NCBI GenBank assembly: GCA_018873245.2
Contig: JAEMBT020000008.1
Span: 3,272,001-3,336,000 of the forward strand
Direction of reading: 5' to 3'
From: Archegozetes longisetosus
Lineage: Eukaryota > Arthropoda > Arachnida > Sarcoptiformes > Trhypochthoniidae
Length of the DNA: 64,000 nt
Numbering within the stretch: the stretch's first letter is position 1; the number at the start of each line of letters is the position of its first letter. Shown here in pieces: positions 1-10,763 of this stretch. The notes beneath the pieces are model-generated. The model ran no database searches. It saw nothing but the letters and a program-made list of their open reading frames with translations, and had not been told where the DNA came from. The position numbers were made by a program, and so were the translations under genes.

Positions 1-591
1 AGTGTCATCTAATTTGGTTTCGACGAGTTCAGTGTCAGCAATTTGTTCGCAGATCAACTGAGCGATTCTATCGCCTCTCTTCACAACAAACTCTTTATCA
101 TTAAAATTGAATAAAATAACACAAACGTTGCCTCTATAGTCCTCATCAACAACTCCAGCGCCAACATCTATAAAGTGCTTCCAGGCAAGTCCCGAGCGCG
201 GGGCCACTCGTCCGTAACAGCCGCTGGGAATCGCAACACTTATGTCAGTCTTTATCTGTGATAAAACCATACAGTCCTTATTTTAACTCAAGTTTTTTAA
301 TGACATATCAAAGTACTTATAGATATCAATAGTTTATACCATTTCTTTGCCCATGGCTGGTATGACATAATCGTAAGCCGAATACAAGTCATATCCAGCT
401 GCAAATTTTGATCCTCGAGTTGGCGGATACGCGTTTGCGGATAAGCGCTCGAACTTGAGCTGACGTTTAAGTTGCGCGGATGGCGAAACAGGCATTTGGT
501 CGCTGTATGAACGGCTTGTTAGACTCAAACTATTGTACTTGTGAACTGCTTTTGTTAAGATTCTATTGACCGCTATTCTAGGTGTAAACAT
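1..591 (-). CDS. DUT: dUTPase (deoxyuridine triphosphatase), 3' part cut by window edge
   Basis: Hydrolyses dUTP to dUMP and PPi, keeping uracil out of DNA and supplying dUMP for thymidylate synthesis. Exon 1 is 340..591 and exon 2 is 1..255, joined by a GT-AG intron (donor at 339, acceptor ending at 256) that keeps frame. Trimeric dUTPase motifs are readable: motif 1 AAGYDLYSA, motif 2 PRSGLA, motif 3 [15 protein letters not shown], motif 4 [10 protein letters not shown]. The glycine-rich motif 5 that closes the active site should lie just beyond base 1. The first ~30 residues are Arg/Ser-rich without acidic residues, so they may be a mitochondrial presequence; a second in-frame Met (MPVSPS) could start a nuclear form, as in vertebrate DUT, but this is inference. 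It is head-to-head with PEX7. Confidence 0.93.
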
Positions 592-953
592 CTCCCGCTT
601 CTTTTCTCTTCACTAATCACGTCCCTATTGGTAGTTCACTTTCGAGACTATATTCTTATTGTTTATGTTATCATTTGAAAAAGGGGCTCATTATTGAAGC
701 ATAAATTGATACGTTTTTAGTGTTGTCGCGTACATTTCATCACAGCAAATATTATGCGCATAAACAACTTATCTGTGTTTCAGATATAAATTGTACGTGT
801 GCTCAGCCCTAAACACGAGTTAAGACTTGGATGTATATCATTAATAAAGTAAAGCTCATGTCATGTTTTCCTAGTAAACATTACTTCAAATTTTAGCCGC
901 TTTTCTAAACAAATCAATCAATGGAGTAGTCTGCAAATGCCAAATCATTAATT
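592..953. promoter_or_regulatory. Bidirectional intergenic region between dUTPase and PEX7
   Basis: 362 bp separates the two divergent start codons. It is AT-rich and no TATA box or repeat stands out. Because both genes start here, it must hold both promoters; this follows from gene arrangement, not from a recognised motif. Confidence 0.4.
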
Positions 954-2072
954 ATGGTATTAAAGTTTCAGACTATTGGTTACAACTGCTATAGTGTCCA
1001 ATTTTGTCCGCAATTACCGCAAAGGATTGGGTGTGTTTCGTCACAAAACTTTGGAATTGCTGGTAAAACAGCCAATCACTTGATTTATCATGGAAGAGTT
1101 TAATAATTATTTGAATCTAATTTATAGGAAGTGGAGCCTTATTTATATGTGATATATTGGGTAATAATACAATCAATTGCAGTCGAGTTCTTCATTGGAA
1201 AAGTGACTCTTTGTATGACTTGTGTTGGGATGAATGCAATTTGAATAACATTTTATGGACCGTTAGCGGAGATGGTTTCGTACAGATTTGGGACACAAAT
1301 AATCAATTTAATGACCAACCGATTAATGTTATTAAAGCACATGATAGAGAAATATATTCGTGCAAATGGTCGACAATAAGGAACGACCCGCCAAATGTTA
1401 TCACAACTTCTTCTGACTTGTCTGTCAAACTATGGGATGCTTTTAGTGCTCAATTGATTAATCAATATTTAGGGCATGAAGCGATTGTTTATTCTAGTCA
1501 ATGGTCGCCTATGATGAGCGGAACATTTGCCACAACTTCTGCCGATTCGACGCTTAGAATTTGGTCTGTAAGAGATTTTAAGCCAACCCTTACTATAAAA
1601 GCTAGTTTTGGTAAATTACTTTTTTAATTCTTTAGTTATTTTTCCTCCTTATTTATAACTTATTTATAACTTTTGATCTTTAGGTGAAGTCTTGTCTTGC
1701 GATTGGAATAAATTTAATGAATTCATAATAATAACTAGTGACACAAACGGTGTAATAAATATTTGGGATATTAGATCACCAGAGAATCCGATATTCGCTC
1801 TTTTAGGCCATTCGAGAGCTGTGAAAGCAGTAAAGTTTTCCCCATTTAGGGAATCAGTTATCGGTTCTGTTTCTTATGATATGACAACTCGCTTGTGGGA
1901 CACACAAGCAGTCGTTAATAATTCATTACTGTTTACTTCTCAACAACACAGAGAGTTTGTTTATGGGTTTGATTTTAACCGTAATATCATTGACCAAATG
2001 GCTGATTGCTCGTGGGATCAATTCATGCACATATTCTCATATTCCACTAATGCTATAAGTAATCATTTATAA
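954..2072 (+). CDS. PEX7: Peroxin-7, PTS2 peroxisomal targeting signal receptor
   Basis: Cytosolic WD40 beta-propeller that binds PTS2 signals of peroxisomal matrix proteins and delivers them to the docking complex with PEX5 or a co-receptor. Three exons: 954..1062, 1128..1610, 1684..2072, all GT-AG and frame-consistent, giving 326 residues (human 323). The start was chosen because the first exon encodes the usual PEX7 N-terminus ending in FGIAG, continuing as SGALFICD across intron 1. WD repeats are clear (for example SGDGFVQIWD, SADSTLRIWS, SYDMTTRLWD) and the C-terminal ADCSWDQ motif is typical of PEX7. Introns are short (65 and 73 nt). The gene is convergent with UBA3. Confidence 0.93.
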
Positions 2073-2340
2073 ATCAATTGTCTTATTACATATTTGTCAA
2101 TTTTAATGTAAAAATTGTGCAAATTTTTATAAAGTTATAATTTATAGAAAGATCTTTCTATTGTATATTTATTTTTCTTGGTTTTAAGAGTCCATTAAAC
2201 AATCATTCGAGAAGTTAAAAGTGTTCACAATTAATGATAATTTGAAATAAGCAAATCAAATTAAGATTTTATTGGTGAGATAATAGCAGATATATTAAAG
2301 ACGTTTGGACAACAATTGAAAAGTTTGTTTCTAAAAAGGT

Positions 2341-2420
2341 TTAAGTGTCTATATCACAAGGTCTCGTAAAGATCACAGTGGGCGCTCAAAGCGACAGACC
2401 TTATAATATAGGCACTTGAG
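2341..2420. repeat. Imperfect hairpin (~24-bp arms) in PEX7/UBA3 intergenic
   Basis: The arm 2341-2364 pairs with 2396-2420 (AAGTGtCTATAT..AGGTCT against its complement, few mismatches) around a ~30-nt loop. It may be a small foldback MITE or a 3'-end hairpin. No target duplication was seen. Confidence 0.5.
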
Positions 2421-2433
2421 CCCTTTTGGAAAT

Positions 2434-2556
2434 GAGCTCTCCAATTTAAAATCAAACTCAATCGAACATCAAAGCATTTTACTCATACTTTATGGGGTAA
2501 AGTATGAATAAAAACATTTTCATGTTCGATTGGGAGAGGTTTTAAATTGTAGACCT
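2434..2556. repeat. Nested inverted repeat overlapping the UBA3 stop codon
   Basis: Arm 2434-2469 (containing CAATCGAACAT) is the near-complement of 2522-2556 (ATGTTCGATTG), with a second hairpin in the loop (CATACTTTAT / AAAGTATG around 2483-2506). The right arm runs into the last codon and stop of UBA3 at 2555-2557, so the gene end is part of the repeat or the repeat was inserted exactly there. Confidence 0.55.
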
Positions 2557-3865
2557 ATTTGTATTTAAGAATAAAAGTCAATGAGTTTACGGTTGTCACA
2601 TCAGCCACAACCAACTGTTGACCATCACATAACTCCAGTTCTTCTAGAGTTTTCTTTAGGTTAGGTCTGGTCACTTCCTCAATAGATGAGACATTTTGCA
2701 TATATAGAGTTCTGGTTCTTCCCTCGGCATTTGTAGTTACAACTCCAGGCGAACGCATTTTATATTCATTAATTAAAAAGTCAATCACATCTTGGAGTTT
2801 ATCATTTTTGTCAAACTTAATAGTTTTTGCAACATTACTGCAGACAAGACAGTCGTCCTTCTTTTCAGCCTCATAAGTATAGGTATAAATACCATCACTA
2901 TCGTTGAATATCATATAATTATTAAGATATGGAGCACAAGAAGAGGCGATCTTAAAGGCTTCGTTAGCACAGGCAGCGGCAATCACTGCATTGGTTGAGG
3001 CCACGGCTGGTATAATGTGCTTAATAACGCCTTGAGTTAACCTATAGGTAACTCCCTCGATACTGAACTCTCGGGCTCTTTCTAAGGATTTCTCATAAAT
3101 CCACTGGCAATGGTTGGGATCGTCGCCATCAATGACTACTTGATCGCCGAAAGGCTTCTCTTTAGGCCATAGCAAGACTCTGACGTATTCGATGCAATGT
3201 TCGGGTAGCCTTGGAGTGTGAGCTATGGTGCAAAGTGGATAATTGACTTGTGGCGGAAATAGATCTAGAGTGCATTCAATACAAGGCGTACTATATCCTG
3301 GAATTATGACTCTCGCGTTGCCTTTGAAGCCTTCAGTACCGCCATCAATGAGTGGAATCGTGTAGGTCACTTGTTTCGTTTCTTCATCGAACTCAACAAG
3401 ACTAAACACCATCGAATTGATCCAACGCCGTGCTATTATTGAGTCTAGTCCACAAACAATTATCGAGAACTGTCTGTAGAAGTCTTCGTCGAAGTCTTGT
3501 ATTTTGTTGAAATGCGGCACAACACGACAGCCATCAATGCGTTTGTTAATGAACTGAGCCGCCACTTCAGCCTTACTGCGGCCAATGTCTGCCGTTCTGA
3601 AGAGAAACTGTCTGTTAAGATTTGACAAATCGATTACATCCATATCTATCACATCGATATTCATGAATCCCATTAAAGCCAAGTCTTTGATTAGTTCACA
3701 CCCGAGTCCTCCGGCACCAATGACAAGAATGCGACATTCTTTTATTGCTTCCATCACTTGAGGCGATCCGACAAACCCATCTCCAACGAATGGACCCATT
3801 CTTTCGGTAACTTTGCTTATATGTGACCAACGTTTCGAGTCATTCGGTTGGACACTTGCCGCCAT
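2555..3865 (-). CDS. UBA3: NEDD8-activating enzyme E1 catalytic subunit
   Basis: With APP-BP1/NAE1 it adenylates NEDD8, takes it as a thioester and passes it to UBC12 for cullin neddylation. Single exon, 436 residues (human 463). The ATP-binding loop GAGGLG is at residues 50-55 and NRQFLF at 84-89. The catalytic cysteine is C212 in [20 protein letters not shown]. Zinc ligands are CxxC at 195/198 and CxxC at 339/342. The last ~90 residues form the ubiquitin-like E2-binding domain. The start follows from the conserved distance to the ATP loop. It shares an upstream region with the divergent F-box gene. An unbroken reading frame without introns is unusual for this gene in animals but agrees with the compact block around it. 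Confidence 0.95.
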   Translation of the reverse strand: MAASVQPNDSKRWSHISKVTERMGPFVGDGFVGSPQVMEAIKECRILVIGAGGLGCELIKDLALMGFMNIDVIDMDVIDLSNLNRQFLFRTADIGRSKAEVAAQFINKRIDGCRVVPHFNKIQDFDEDFYRQFSIIVCGLDSIIARRWINSMVFSLVEFDEETKQVTYTIPLIDGGTEGFKGNARVIIPGYSTPCIECTLDLFPPQVNYPLCTIAHTPRLPEHCIEYVRVLLWPKEKPFGDQVVIDGDDPNHCQWIYEKSLERAREFSIEGVTYRLTQGVIKHIIPAVASTNAVIAAACANEAFKIASSCAPYLNNYMIFNDSDGIYTYTYEAEKKDDCLVCSNVAKTIKFDKNDKLQDVIDFLINEYKMRSPGVVTTNAEGRTRTLYMQNVSSIEEVTRPNLKKTLEELELCDGQQLVVADVTTVNSLTFILKYK

Positions 3866-4472
3866 TATTTTATTTTATTATTAAAACTATTTGAAAAATA
3901 TGATATACCGAGATTGTGCTGCCACCGAGAAGTTATTACGATTCAAATCTGAAAGTCACGTGACTGAAGGCAACAAAGTTAGACAATACTGACTCGTGAG
4001 AGGAGCTACACTTTTCCATATAACTAATCAGTAATTGGCTGCGAACTTTGGTTTATTTTTCAATTTCCAATTAACGTTTAACACTTAATATTGATACTCA
4101 ATAAGTGACATATTCTCTTCCTTAATATCAGTCTTTTACAAATACCTGATTTCCCATAAGCATGTGAAAAGACATTTAAATGCTTGTATACCTTAGGTTA
4201 GATCTCCACAAAATGTAACACTCATCGATGTTATTTTGCATATAAATACAGAGGAGTTTACGACTAAGGCACTCAATGTGTATACGTCTCTATAGAAACC
4301 ACTAACAATGCCTGTCAATAGATCTTGTTTGTCAACAAATAACACGATTTTGTCCTACGATCAAATTTAATTAGTTTTTAACTAATTCTTCTACTTTTTC
4401 CTCCATCCAAACGCTTTTCAATTTGAAGTTTTGATTGTTTAAGCTTTTAATTAATTGAAATGAAATGAAATA
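3866..4472. other. Divergent intergenic region UBA3 / F-box gene
   Basis: 607 bp without a gene; apart from the E-box palindrome I see only AT-rich sequence. It must carry the promoters of both flanking genes. Confidence 0.5.
3955..3964. promoter_or_regulatory. Palindromic E-box/CLEAR-type site upstream of UBA3
   Basis: GTCACGTGAC, a perfect 10-bp palindrome with a CACGTG core, lies 90 bp upstream of the UBA3 start codon. This core is bound by bHLH-ZIP factors (MITF/TFE, USF, MYC/MAX families). Its function here is inference from position and motif. Confidence 0.4.
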
Positions 4473-6056
4473 ATGGAAAATAAAAAACTGAAAACTAATG
4501 GTTTGACTGAAGAAAACATAAAAATTGATAAGAATTTTAACCAAATGAATAATATTGAACGTAATCTACATTCAAGTCGAGACTCATTTAGTGACCGTAT
4601 TTGTGACGATTTGTGTGAGCTTATTATCAGTTATTTGTCATTTGAGGATAAAATAAGATTTGAATGCGTTTGCAAGCAATTTCAAAGATTAATATTTAAA
4701 AAACAATTCGTATTAGTTGTCATCAATAGCACTAATGGAAAGAACAATTTGTTTAAATTAATGAAAAGGAGAGACAATTATTCTAATGATAAGCAGATAT
4801 TGATTAAGAAATTGGCCTTTGAATCCGTTCTCAAAAAGTGCAAATATATTGAACAAATTATAATCAATTGTGAATTTAATAATAGAGAACTTGCCCTCAA
4901 ATTAATTACCAAAAATTGCTCTCATTTAAAGTCAATTGCATTCGATTTCCACGAAATAAGTGATCAAACACTCAAAGAATTCGGACTTAAATTTGGACAA
5001 CAATTACGTTCAATTGATTTTGTTGTTAGAAATTATCATCAAATAAATAATAACGAATACGATTGTTGTTATAAAAGACTTCTAAGATTTTGTCCGAATT
5101 TATTGATATTATTAGGTGTGAAGTTATCGTATTTTATTGATTCTGAACAAGTATTAGTCCCTAAACTCAGTAAACTCAAACTTTACTACGAAGAAAGTGA
5201 TCGACAACTCATCGAATCTTTCGCTAATAATTATAAAAATACTTTGACAAATCTTCATATTCTCAATGGCATACTTTCTGAGGAGAACAATTCGTATCCA
5301 TTGTTGAGAAAAGTGTCGAGTTTTGAAAAGTTAGAGGACTTGAAATTAGCCGCAATCAGAGTTAAAGAGTTTTCTACAGTCATGATCGAAATCATGAAAA
5401 ACATTGCGATTAAATGCAAAAATTTGAAAAGTTTATGTGTTAGCGCACAAATTGAATCTCTTGTTGTGTCCAACATATTCGAGAGCATGACTTCTTTCAC
5501 GAACCTAAAGCTTTTAAAATTAGTTACTTTTGGGTCGAATTTCAAGCATAAAGAATCTGAAGAAATATCAATCAAGTCATTGATGGGTTGCAAACAATTA
5601 ACAAATATATCACTAATGTCTCTGAATCTAAACGATAACTTCTTTAATGACATCGATATATATTTGCCTCAATTAACACATTTGAATATAAGCTTTAATG
5701 ACGAGATTACTAATAACACTATGAATTCTTTGGCAAAGCTAAAGAAATTACAAGTAATTATCATAAGGGCGTCAAAAAAACATTTTTTATCAAAAGAACG
5801 AATAGACGAAGGAATGTGCAATTTAATCAATAATTGTCCCGAAATAAAATCAATTCAGTTCTTTTCGCGACCGAATATAACGCATAAAACTATTGAAGCC
5901 TTGATAGGATTGGCAATAAGGAGACCGCGTATCAATTTTCGTCATTTGTTTGCTGACATTGATATGCGGTCCAAATACAATCCATACTTCACTGTCATTG
6001 AAATCCAAAACTACACTAATTTACCTAATAATCTACAGATTTATACTAATTTCTAG
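4473..6056 (+). CDS. F-box and leucine-rich-repeat protein
   Basis: Predicted substrate-recognition subunit of an SCF (SKP1-CUL1) ubiquitin ligase. Single exon, 527 residues. The F-box lies at about residues 42-80 (DDLCELIISYLSFEDKIRFE), followed by a long series of degenerate leucine-rich repeats to the end (for example CPNLLILLGV, LPQLTHLNIS). The start ATG follows an in-frame AT-rich leader; the N-terminal ~40 residues are low complexity. The substrate cannot be guessed. Such genes form large lineage-specific families in mites, which is known of the group and not shown here. AATAAA occurs about 80 nt after the stop. Its pathway neighbour UBA3 activates cullins, but proximity is probably chance. 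Confidence 0.82.
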   Translation: MENKKLKTNGLTEENIKIDKNFNQMNNIERNLHSSRDSFSDRICDDLCELIISYLSFEDKIRFECVCKQFQRLIFKKQFVLVVINSTNGKNNLFKLMKRRDNYSNDKQILIKKLAFESVLKKCKYIEQIIINCEFNNRELALKLITKNCSHLKSIAFDFHEISDQTLKEFGLKFGQQLRSIDFVVRNYHQINNNEYDCCYKRLLRFCPNLLILLGVKLSYFIDSEQVLVPKLSKLKLYYEESDRQLIESFANNYKNTLTNLHILNGILSEENNSYPLLRKVSSFEKLEDLKLAAIRVKEFSTVMIEIMKNIAIKCKNLKSLCVSAQIESLVVSNIFESMTSFTNLKLLKLVTFGSNFKHKESEEISIKSLMGCKQLTNISLMSLNLNDNFFNDIDIYLPQLTHLNISFNDEITNNTMNSLAKLKKLQVIIIRASKKHFLSKERIDEGMCNLINNCPEIKSIQFFSRPNITHKTIEALIGLAIRRPRINFRHLFADIDMRSKYNPYFTVIEIQNYTNLPNNLQIYTNF

Positions 6057-6448
6057 AAAATATACAAATAACAGCCTATTATCTCATTGAGCGTATAATT
6101 TTTTCAAATCTAAAGTAATCCATAATTTTGTTTTAATAAAAATATTTTATTGATCGTCTACTAAGTTTGCAATTTTGTTAATAAATTGATGTATGATTTT
6201 CATATTGAAAGTAATAAAATTTATTTGATAAGATTAAAAATAACAATACTGTAATAGTTATTGTTTTAACAGTTTATATAAACACAAAGAGCGTGTATTG
6301 GTAAAGCAAAACAGAGTTCAACTGTTTAAGTGCTATTTCGATTAAATGTAATTTTTGTTGGCTTCGTTCAATTATAATACAATTGAAAATGTGGCAAATC
6401 TCGCATAAATTTCTAACATTAGGATAAACAGTGTTCACTCAAATCCAC
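6057..6448. other. Convergent intergenic spacer, F-box / CHMP1
   Basis: 392 bp of AT-rich DNA containing the 3' ends of both genes, including an AATAAA near 6135 for the plus-strand gene. Nothing else is seen. Confidence 0.5.
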
Positions 6449-7556
6449 TCACATTTGTCTTAGTTGTGCCAAACGTTTGCTCAGATCGTCCTGTTCTACA
6501 GAGGCAGCGGTTGCGGTCCCAATAGAACTGGTCTCTCCCTGTGGTAATTCCATATTGAGCTCGAGTCTAAAAGAGGAAAATTCAAATTAACATCGAAAAG
6601 CATCATTTGCTTCAAATTTTCATGAATGAGAAATAAGACGAACCCAGCTTCATCTGCCACTTGTTGCATGAGTGTGTCCACTTGGTTCTCAGGTACGGTA
6701 ATGGTGGTCGTGCTGCTCATCGCATTCTCCATAGTTTGCGTTTGGACGTCCAGGTCTTCAAATTGTTTCTCAAATTTGTCCATGATCTGTGAAATCTTTT
6801 CTAAGTTCATAGACTTCATGGCCGAGTCCATAGCCTTCACGACACCTCCTAATGATTGTGTGACTCGTTTGGTTGTCACTGCCGTCTGCACACGAGAGGC
6901 CACTGCGTCCACACGCGCGGACATTCGCAGATAATTGAGGGCTTGATTTTTTTGTCGAATTGCATTCTCGGCGTGAATTCTGCCGCCTTCAATATTACCT
7001 TTAAATAGAATGAATTATTAATCGATTTGGGAAATATTTTCTGAATTGTCTCTACTTTTAGTTGTTTTGCTCGGGGGTATAGTTTTTAATAGTTTTATTA
7101 ACTTTTCAACAGTTTTTAACTTCAATTGCTTTCAATTAGTGGATAATTAGATGAAAAATTGTAAACCTTTTTGAATGGCTTTTTTACACTTCAGTTTTTC
7201 TTGTTTCTCGTCTTTTTCGCATTTTCTTGAATTTCTTTCCAGTTCTTTTGCCGCAAACTTTAAGTTAAATAAATGTTCTGTAATTTCAATAATAGTTTTG
7301 ATTAATTGTTAGAAATTGATAAGGCATTTCAGTCATTTAATTATTATTGAACAATCAATCACTTCGTTTATTAATATTTCGAATTAAAGAAAACTAAAAA
7401 ATGAAAAAATAATTGAAATGAACCATCGAAAACTAATTAATGACAAAGCAAATTATTGATAATAATACACAAAAACAATTATAGCTCAAATAAAGGCGTT
7501 TATGTTCAATTGAAGTTAAATCGTTTTTCAATAATTAGCTATCACTTACTTTCCAT
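6449..7556 (-). CDS. CHMP1: ESCRT-III subunit CHMP1 (Did2/Vps46 family)
   Basis: Regulatory ESCRT-III protein that recruits VPS4 and MIT-domain partners for endosomal sorting, abscission and membrane repair. Four coding exons: 7550..7556, 7167..7277, 6644..6998, 6449..6566; all are GT-AG and in frame, giving 196 residues (human CHMP1A 196, CHMP1B 199). The first exon codes only Met-Glu plus one base; splicing it to 7277 gives the family N-terminus MEKHLFNLKFAAKEL. The core reads MSARVDAVASRVQTAVT and LDVQTQTMENAMSS, and the C-terminus ends in a MIT-interacting motif, DDLSKRLAQLRQM. The donor of the last intron (GTTCGT) is weak, yet the junction ADEAG/LELNMELPQG matches the family exactly. Confidence 0.93.
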
Positions 7557-8515
7557 TTTTGTTCGTTTTATTAATATGTTAAATAATATTAAACCAAAAT
7601 TTAAACCAAATGATTGACTTAATGGCAAGATATTTAAAACAAAATTCTAACAACTAGCAGATCATAAGTTGTTTTAGTAATCAAATGATTGTTGTGTTGA
7701 CTCATTCACTGATAGACTGGTTTCAATTGAATGGACCAACAATTGATTGCTTCACTGTTATGTCATTTGACTGTTTCACAGCCATAACAACCAGATCTAA
7801 CATAAATAATGTTTACTTATAGGGTACCAGTTATATTAAATTAATATAAGTTGTTTAATTTTCAAATGTTAAAAGTTAATTAAGTGTATATAAGTTGTAT
7901 CTAGTTTTATTAATTTATCATTTTTTTCTTTTAGAACAGTACAACTTTGAATTTGCCAAAAGTGAGTATTCCTTCAAATTTTTATATAGTTTTAATAAAC
8001 TGTAAGAAATTTCAGCTCGAATTTTTATCAACAATGTAGTAGGATCTTACATCTATACATCTTACGATGTATTCCTAATCTATAAGACATAATTCATTTT
8101 ATAGGAATCTGAATGTAAAATTTGAATTGACGTGTGCAATACAATTCATTGTTAACATTCAATACTTTTAGGCGTCGTTCGAACAAAACTGGACTTAAAG
8201 CAAATGATTTAATTACAATTTAAGCTAATACCAACACATAAAACTTCATTCAAACAGTATTATATTGAGAATGGTTTGTAATGAAATTTGTTTTCCAATT
8301 AATGATCGATTGACTATTCGAGAGCGTTATTGTTCAAATAATTTCTAATAGAAGGTATACCATTAGATTATTTTGCGCAATCTAAGAATTTCAGGCACAA
8401 TAATCATTCAAATACAATTATATTCCACTGATTAAGCTTTACTATGGTTTGCATTGCAGATAGATTGAGCAATAATTCAAACGATTTGCTGATTTAACTG
8501 ACTCTTTTAAATAAA
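7557..8515. other. Intergenic, no gene seen
   Basis: AT-rich. The part from about 8100 to 8380 is homologous to 38220-38500 (3' flanks of the duplicated channel genes, e.g. TAATACAATTCATT and TTCTAATAGAAG motifs shared). It holds no recognisable coding sequence. Confidence 0.5.
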
Positions 8516-9990
8516 TTAATAATATTTATTTGACACAATTTGAGTTGGGTTTGAACTGCAGTTATTATGATAATTGATTCTCACATTCATTGTGAATAAA
8601 GTAGACCTCTGTTCAAAGAATTTCTTTATTTGATTGTAGAATATAATCAAGAAATCAGATAACGATAGGATAGAAAATCCGAACCATAGGTTAGCGATAC
8701 TCGCGATAAAGCATAAATATTCTTCTAAACTGGTTTTTGCTGAATGTGTTAAAACCAGATTAGGGGAATTCGATGCAATGACTTGCATTCGATAATCATC
8801 ATCAGATTGTGTCGAATCCTTATTAATAGAAGAATCGTCATTGAATTCGAAAAACTCTTTGAAACAATCATTTTCTTTGCCACAAACATCTCTACATTTT
8901 CTCGCCAACATATCGCCCAAAGAAAAGTTTTTTGCCAACGATTCCCAATCTTCGATAAAACTCGAATTACTTTCTGCATCAATCAAAGTATTTCCGGGCC
9001 ATCCTTTATAAGTCTTAAGGTAATGATCAATTTTGCATTTGGATATACAGTCAACTTTAGATCGATAACCTAAACTACTGTAATCCACACAAGAAGTCAC
9101 ATAAGGCTTAGGCATCAATTTAGTCACAACTTTTCTGTAACTAAAATCTTTTCTTTTCAACTTCTTGAACATTGCCACAGCTTTATTATCGCCAGAAAAT
9201 TCTCTTAACATTTCATCTCTTGGATGCAAATAAACATAAGCCGTATTCAATTCAAATGGAAGATCGAATCGAACGATCGGAACCTCAGTGTCTGTAATAC
9301 TAGTGTCGAAATTAATTAGATATTTGTCATCACTTTCTTTATCTAACTGTGAGAACAAAGTGTAACACTTTTGATAATAATTAAGATATGATCGAATTTT
9401 AGATATGCTGTCACAAGAAATATAGTCATGATTAGTAAGTTTTTCAAATGCAACAGTTTTCATGGCATAACACTTTTGTCCAAACACTTGTTCAACAGAT
9501 TTTGTGACACTAATTTGTTGTTTTACGCTTAATTTATTGAAATGATTCAAAAATACACTCGAATCTTGAGATTGAGAAAGATTATGAAAATATTGATCTG
9601 TCAAAACAAACTGTTTATCGAAACACAATGTGATCGCCGGTAAAGATATGTTTGCCTCAAATTCATACCTAACGTCAGCATTAGTTAAATATGAGAAATA
9701 AATGAGACTAATTTGATGAATTTGTAGTAAACAGCCGATAATACAAATTGTTACAAAAACAACTTGAAATATGAACTTCTTCCTTATAGTCATTTTGCAG
9801 ATCACATTTTGAAAGAATTTTTATAATATAAAAACTGTTCGAAAATTTGTTCCAATTGATTTTTCAATTGCTTCGCTCTCTATTTTTGAATGAATGGAAA
9901 CTTTGAAGTTTTGTCCAAACTTTTCTCTAGATAGCAAAGCTAATATGCAAAAAGTTTGTTCGAACGTCTAATTATTAGCTTTAAGATAAG
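8101..9990. repeat. Direct segmental duplication, copy 1 (partner 38220-40090)
   Basis: The channel gene and parts of both flanks are repeated in the same orientation 30 kb away. Coding sequence is much better conserved than the flanks, where only blocks align. Confidence 0.7.
8516..9805 (-). CDS. DEG/ENaC-like sodium channel subunit, copy 1
   Basis: Single-exon 429-residue protein with the layout of the degenerin/ENaC/ASIC superfamily. TM1 is about residues 10-37 and is followed by YEFEANISLPAITLC, like the post-TM1 FPAVTIC motif. Then comes a large Cys-rich extracellular domain with a DYSSLGYRSKVDCISKCKID stretch. TM2 spans about 366-391 and carries GFSILS (376-381), matching the G-x-S selectivity filter. 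The family forms trimeric amiloride-sensitive cation channels; ligand and gating are unknown here. Met5 aligns with the start of copy 3, so translation may begin at 9793. Copy 3 at 38.7 kb is nearly identical; copy 2 at 11.8 kb is more divergent. Family assignment rests on motifs, not on a database match. Confidence 0.68.
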   Translation of the reverse strand: MICKMTIRKKFIFQVVFVTICIIGCLLQIHQISLIYFSYLTNADVRYEFEANISLPAITLCFDKQFVLTDQYFHNLSQSQDSSVFLNHFNKLSVKQQISVTKSVEQVFGQKCYAMKTVAFEKLTNHDYISCDSISKIRSYLNYYQKCYTLFSQLDKESDDKYLINFDTSITDTEVPIVRFDLPFELNTAYVYLHPRDEMLREFSGDNKAVAMFKKLKRKDFSYRKVVTKLMPKPYVTSCVDYSSLGYRSKVDCISKCKIDHYLKTYKGWPGNTLIDAESNSSFIEDWESLAKNFSLGDMLARKCRDVCGKENDCFKEFFEFNDDSSINKDSTQSDDDYRMQVIASNSPNLVLTHSAKTSLEEYLCFIASIANLWFGFSILSLSDFLIIFYNQIKKFFEQRSTLFTMNVRINYHNNCSSNPTQIVSNKYY

Positions 9991-10763
9991 TGCTGTGAAA
10001 AAATGCAAATCAATATTTATAAGAAGCTTATCTAAATGCTAATGATATGTAAAAGCGTTAAAATGATGTGTACAAATTGAAGCATTTACTGGAAGAAGTA
10101 CGCTTTTGAGAAATACAGGTAAAGAAAAGGCTCATAGCAAATATCAATTTATTGAAATACCGAGTAATCGATGAGAACTATAGATTGACTCACTATCAAA
10201 TTCTATATCAAATCTTTCATCACCAAAAATATTAATGGGAACTCACTCGCATTTTTAAAACTTACTAGTTAACCTATTGTTTTGTGAGAGCATGACTTTT
10301 AAAGAACAAACTTTCGAATAATTTTTGTAATAATCATCGGATGAGAACTTGAAATCCAAAAATATGAAATGAATAGTGAATGATCTTCTTTTAGCAATTG
10401 AAATAGGCTTAAGCCCTTTTGTTATCTAAGTATCTCGTAAACGTTCTTCAGATAGTAAAAGCTTCAAATAAATGTTTTGAACATTGATTTTAACTATAAA
10501 ACTGTTTGCGTTATGTGTGACACGTTCTCTTATCGTGCCGCTCATCATTGTATCATTAGGTAGTAATGATAAGCACTAGATACAATGTATATACATTGAT
10601 TATCGAATACAACTAGATAATTAATAGTTTCATCTACTGGAATGGTAATTATTTCAGCGTACTATAAAAAATCGATTCACGTAGTTATTCGAAATAGAAT
10701 TAAAGTTATGAATAATGCACACTTTTTGAATGCTTAAAACTATAGATTTCATTAAGGTAACTT

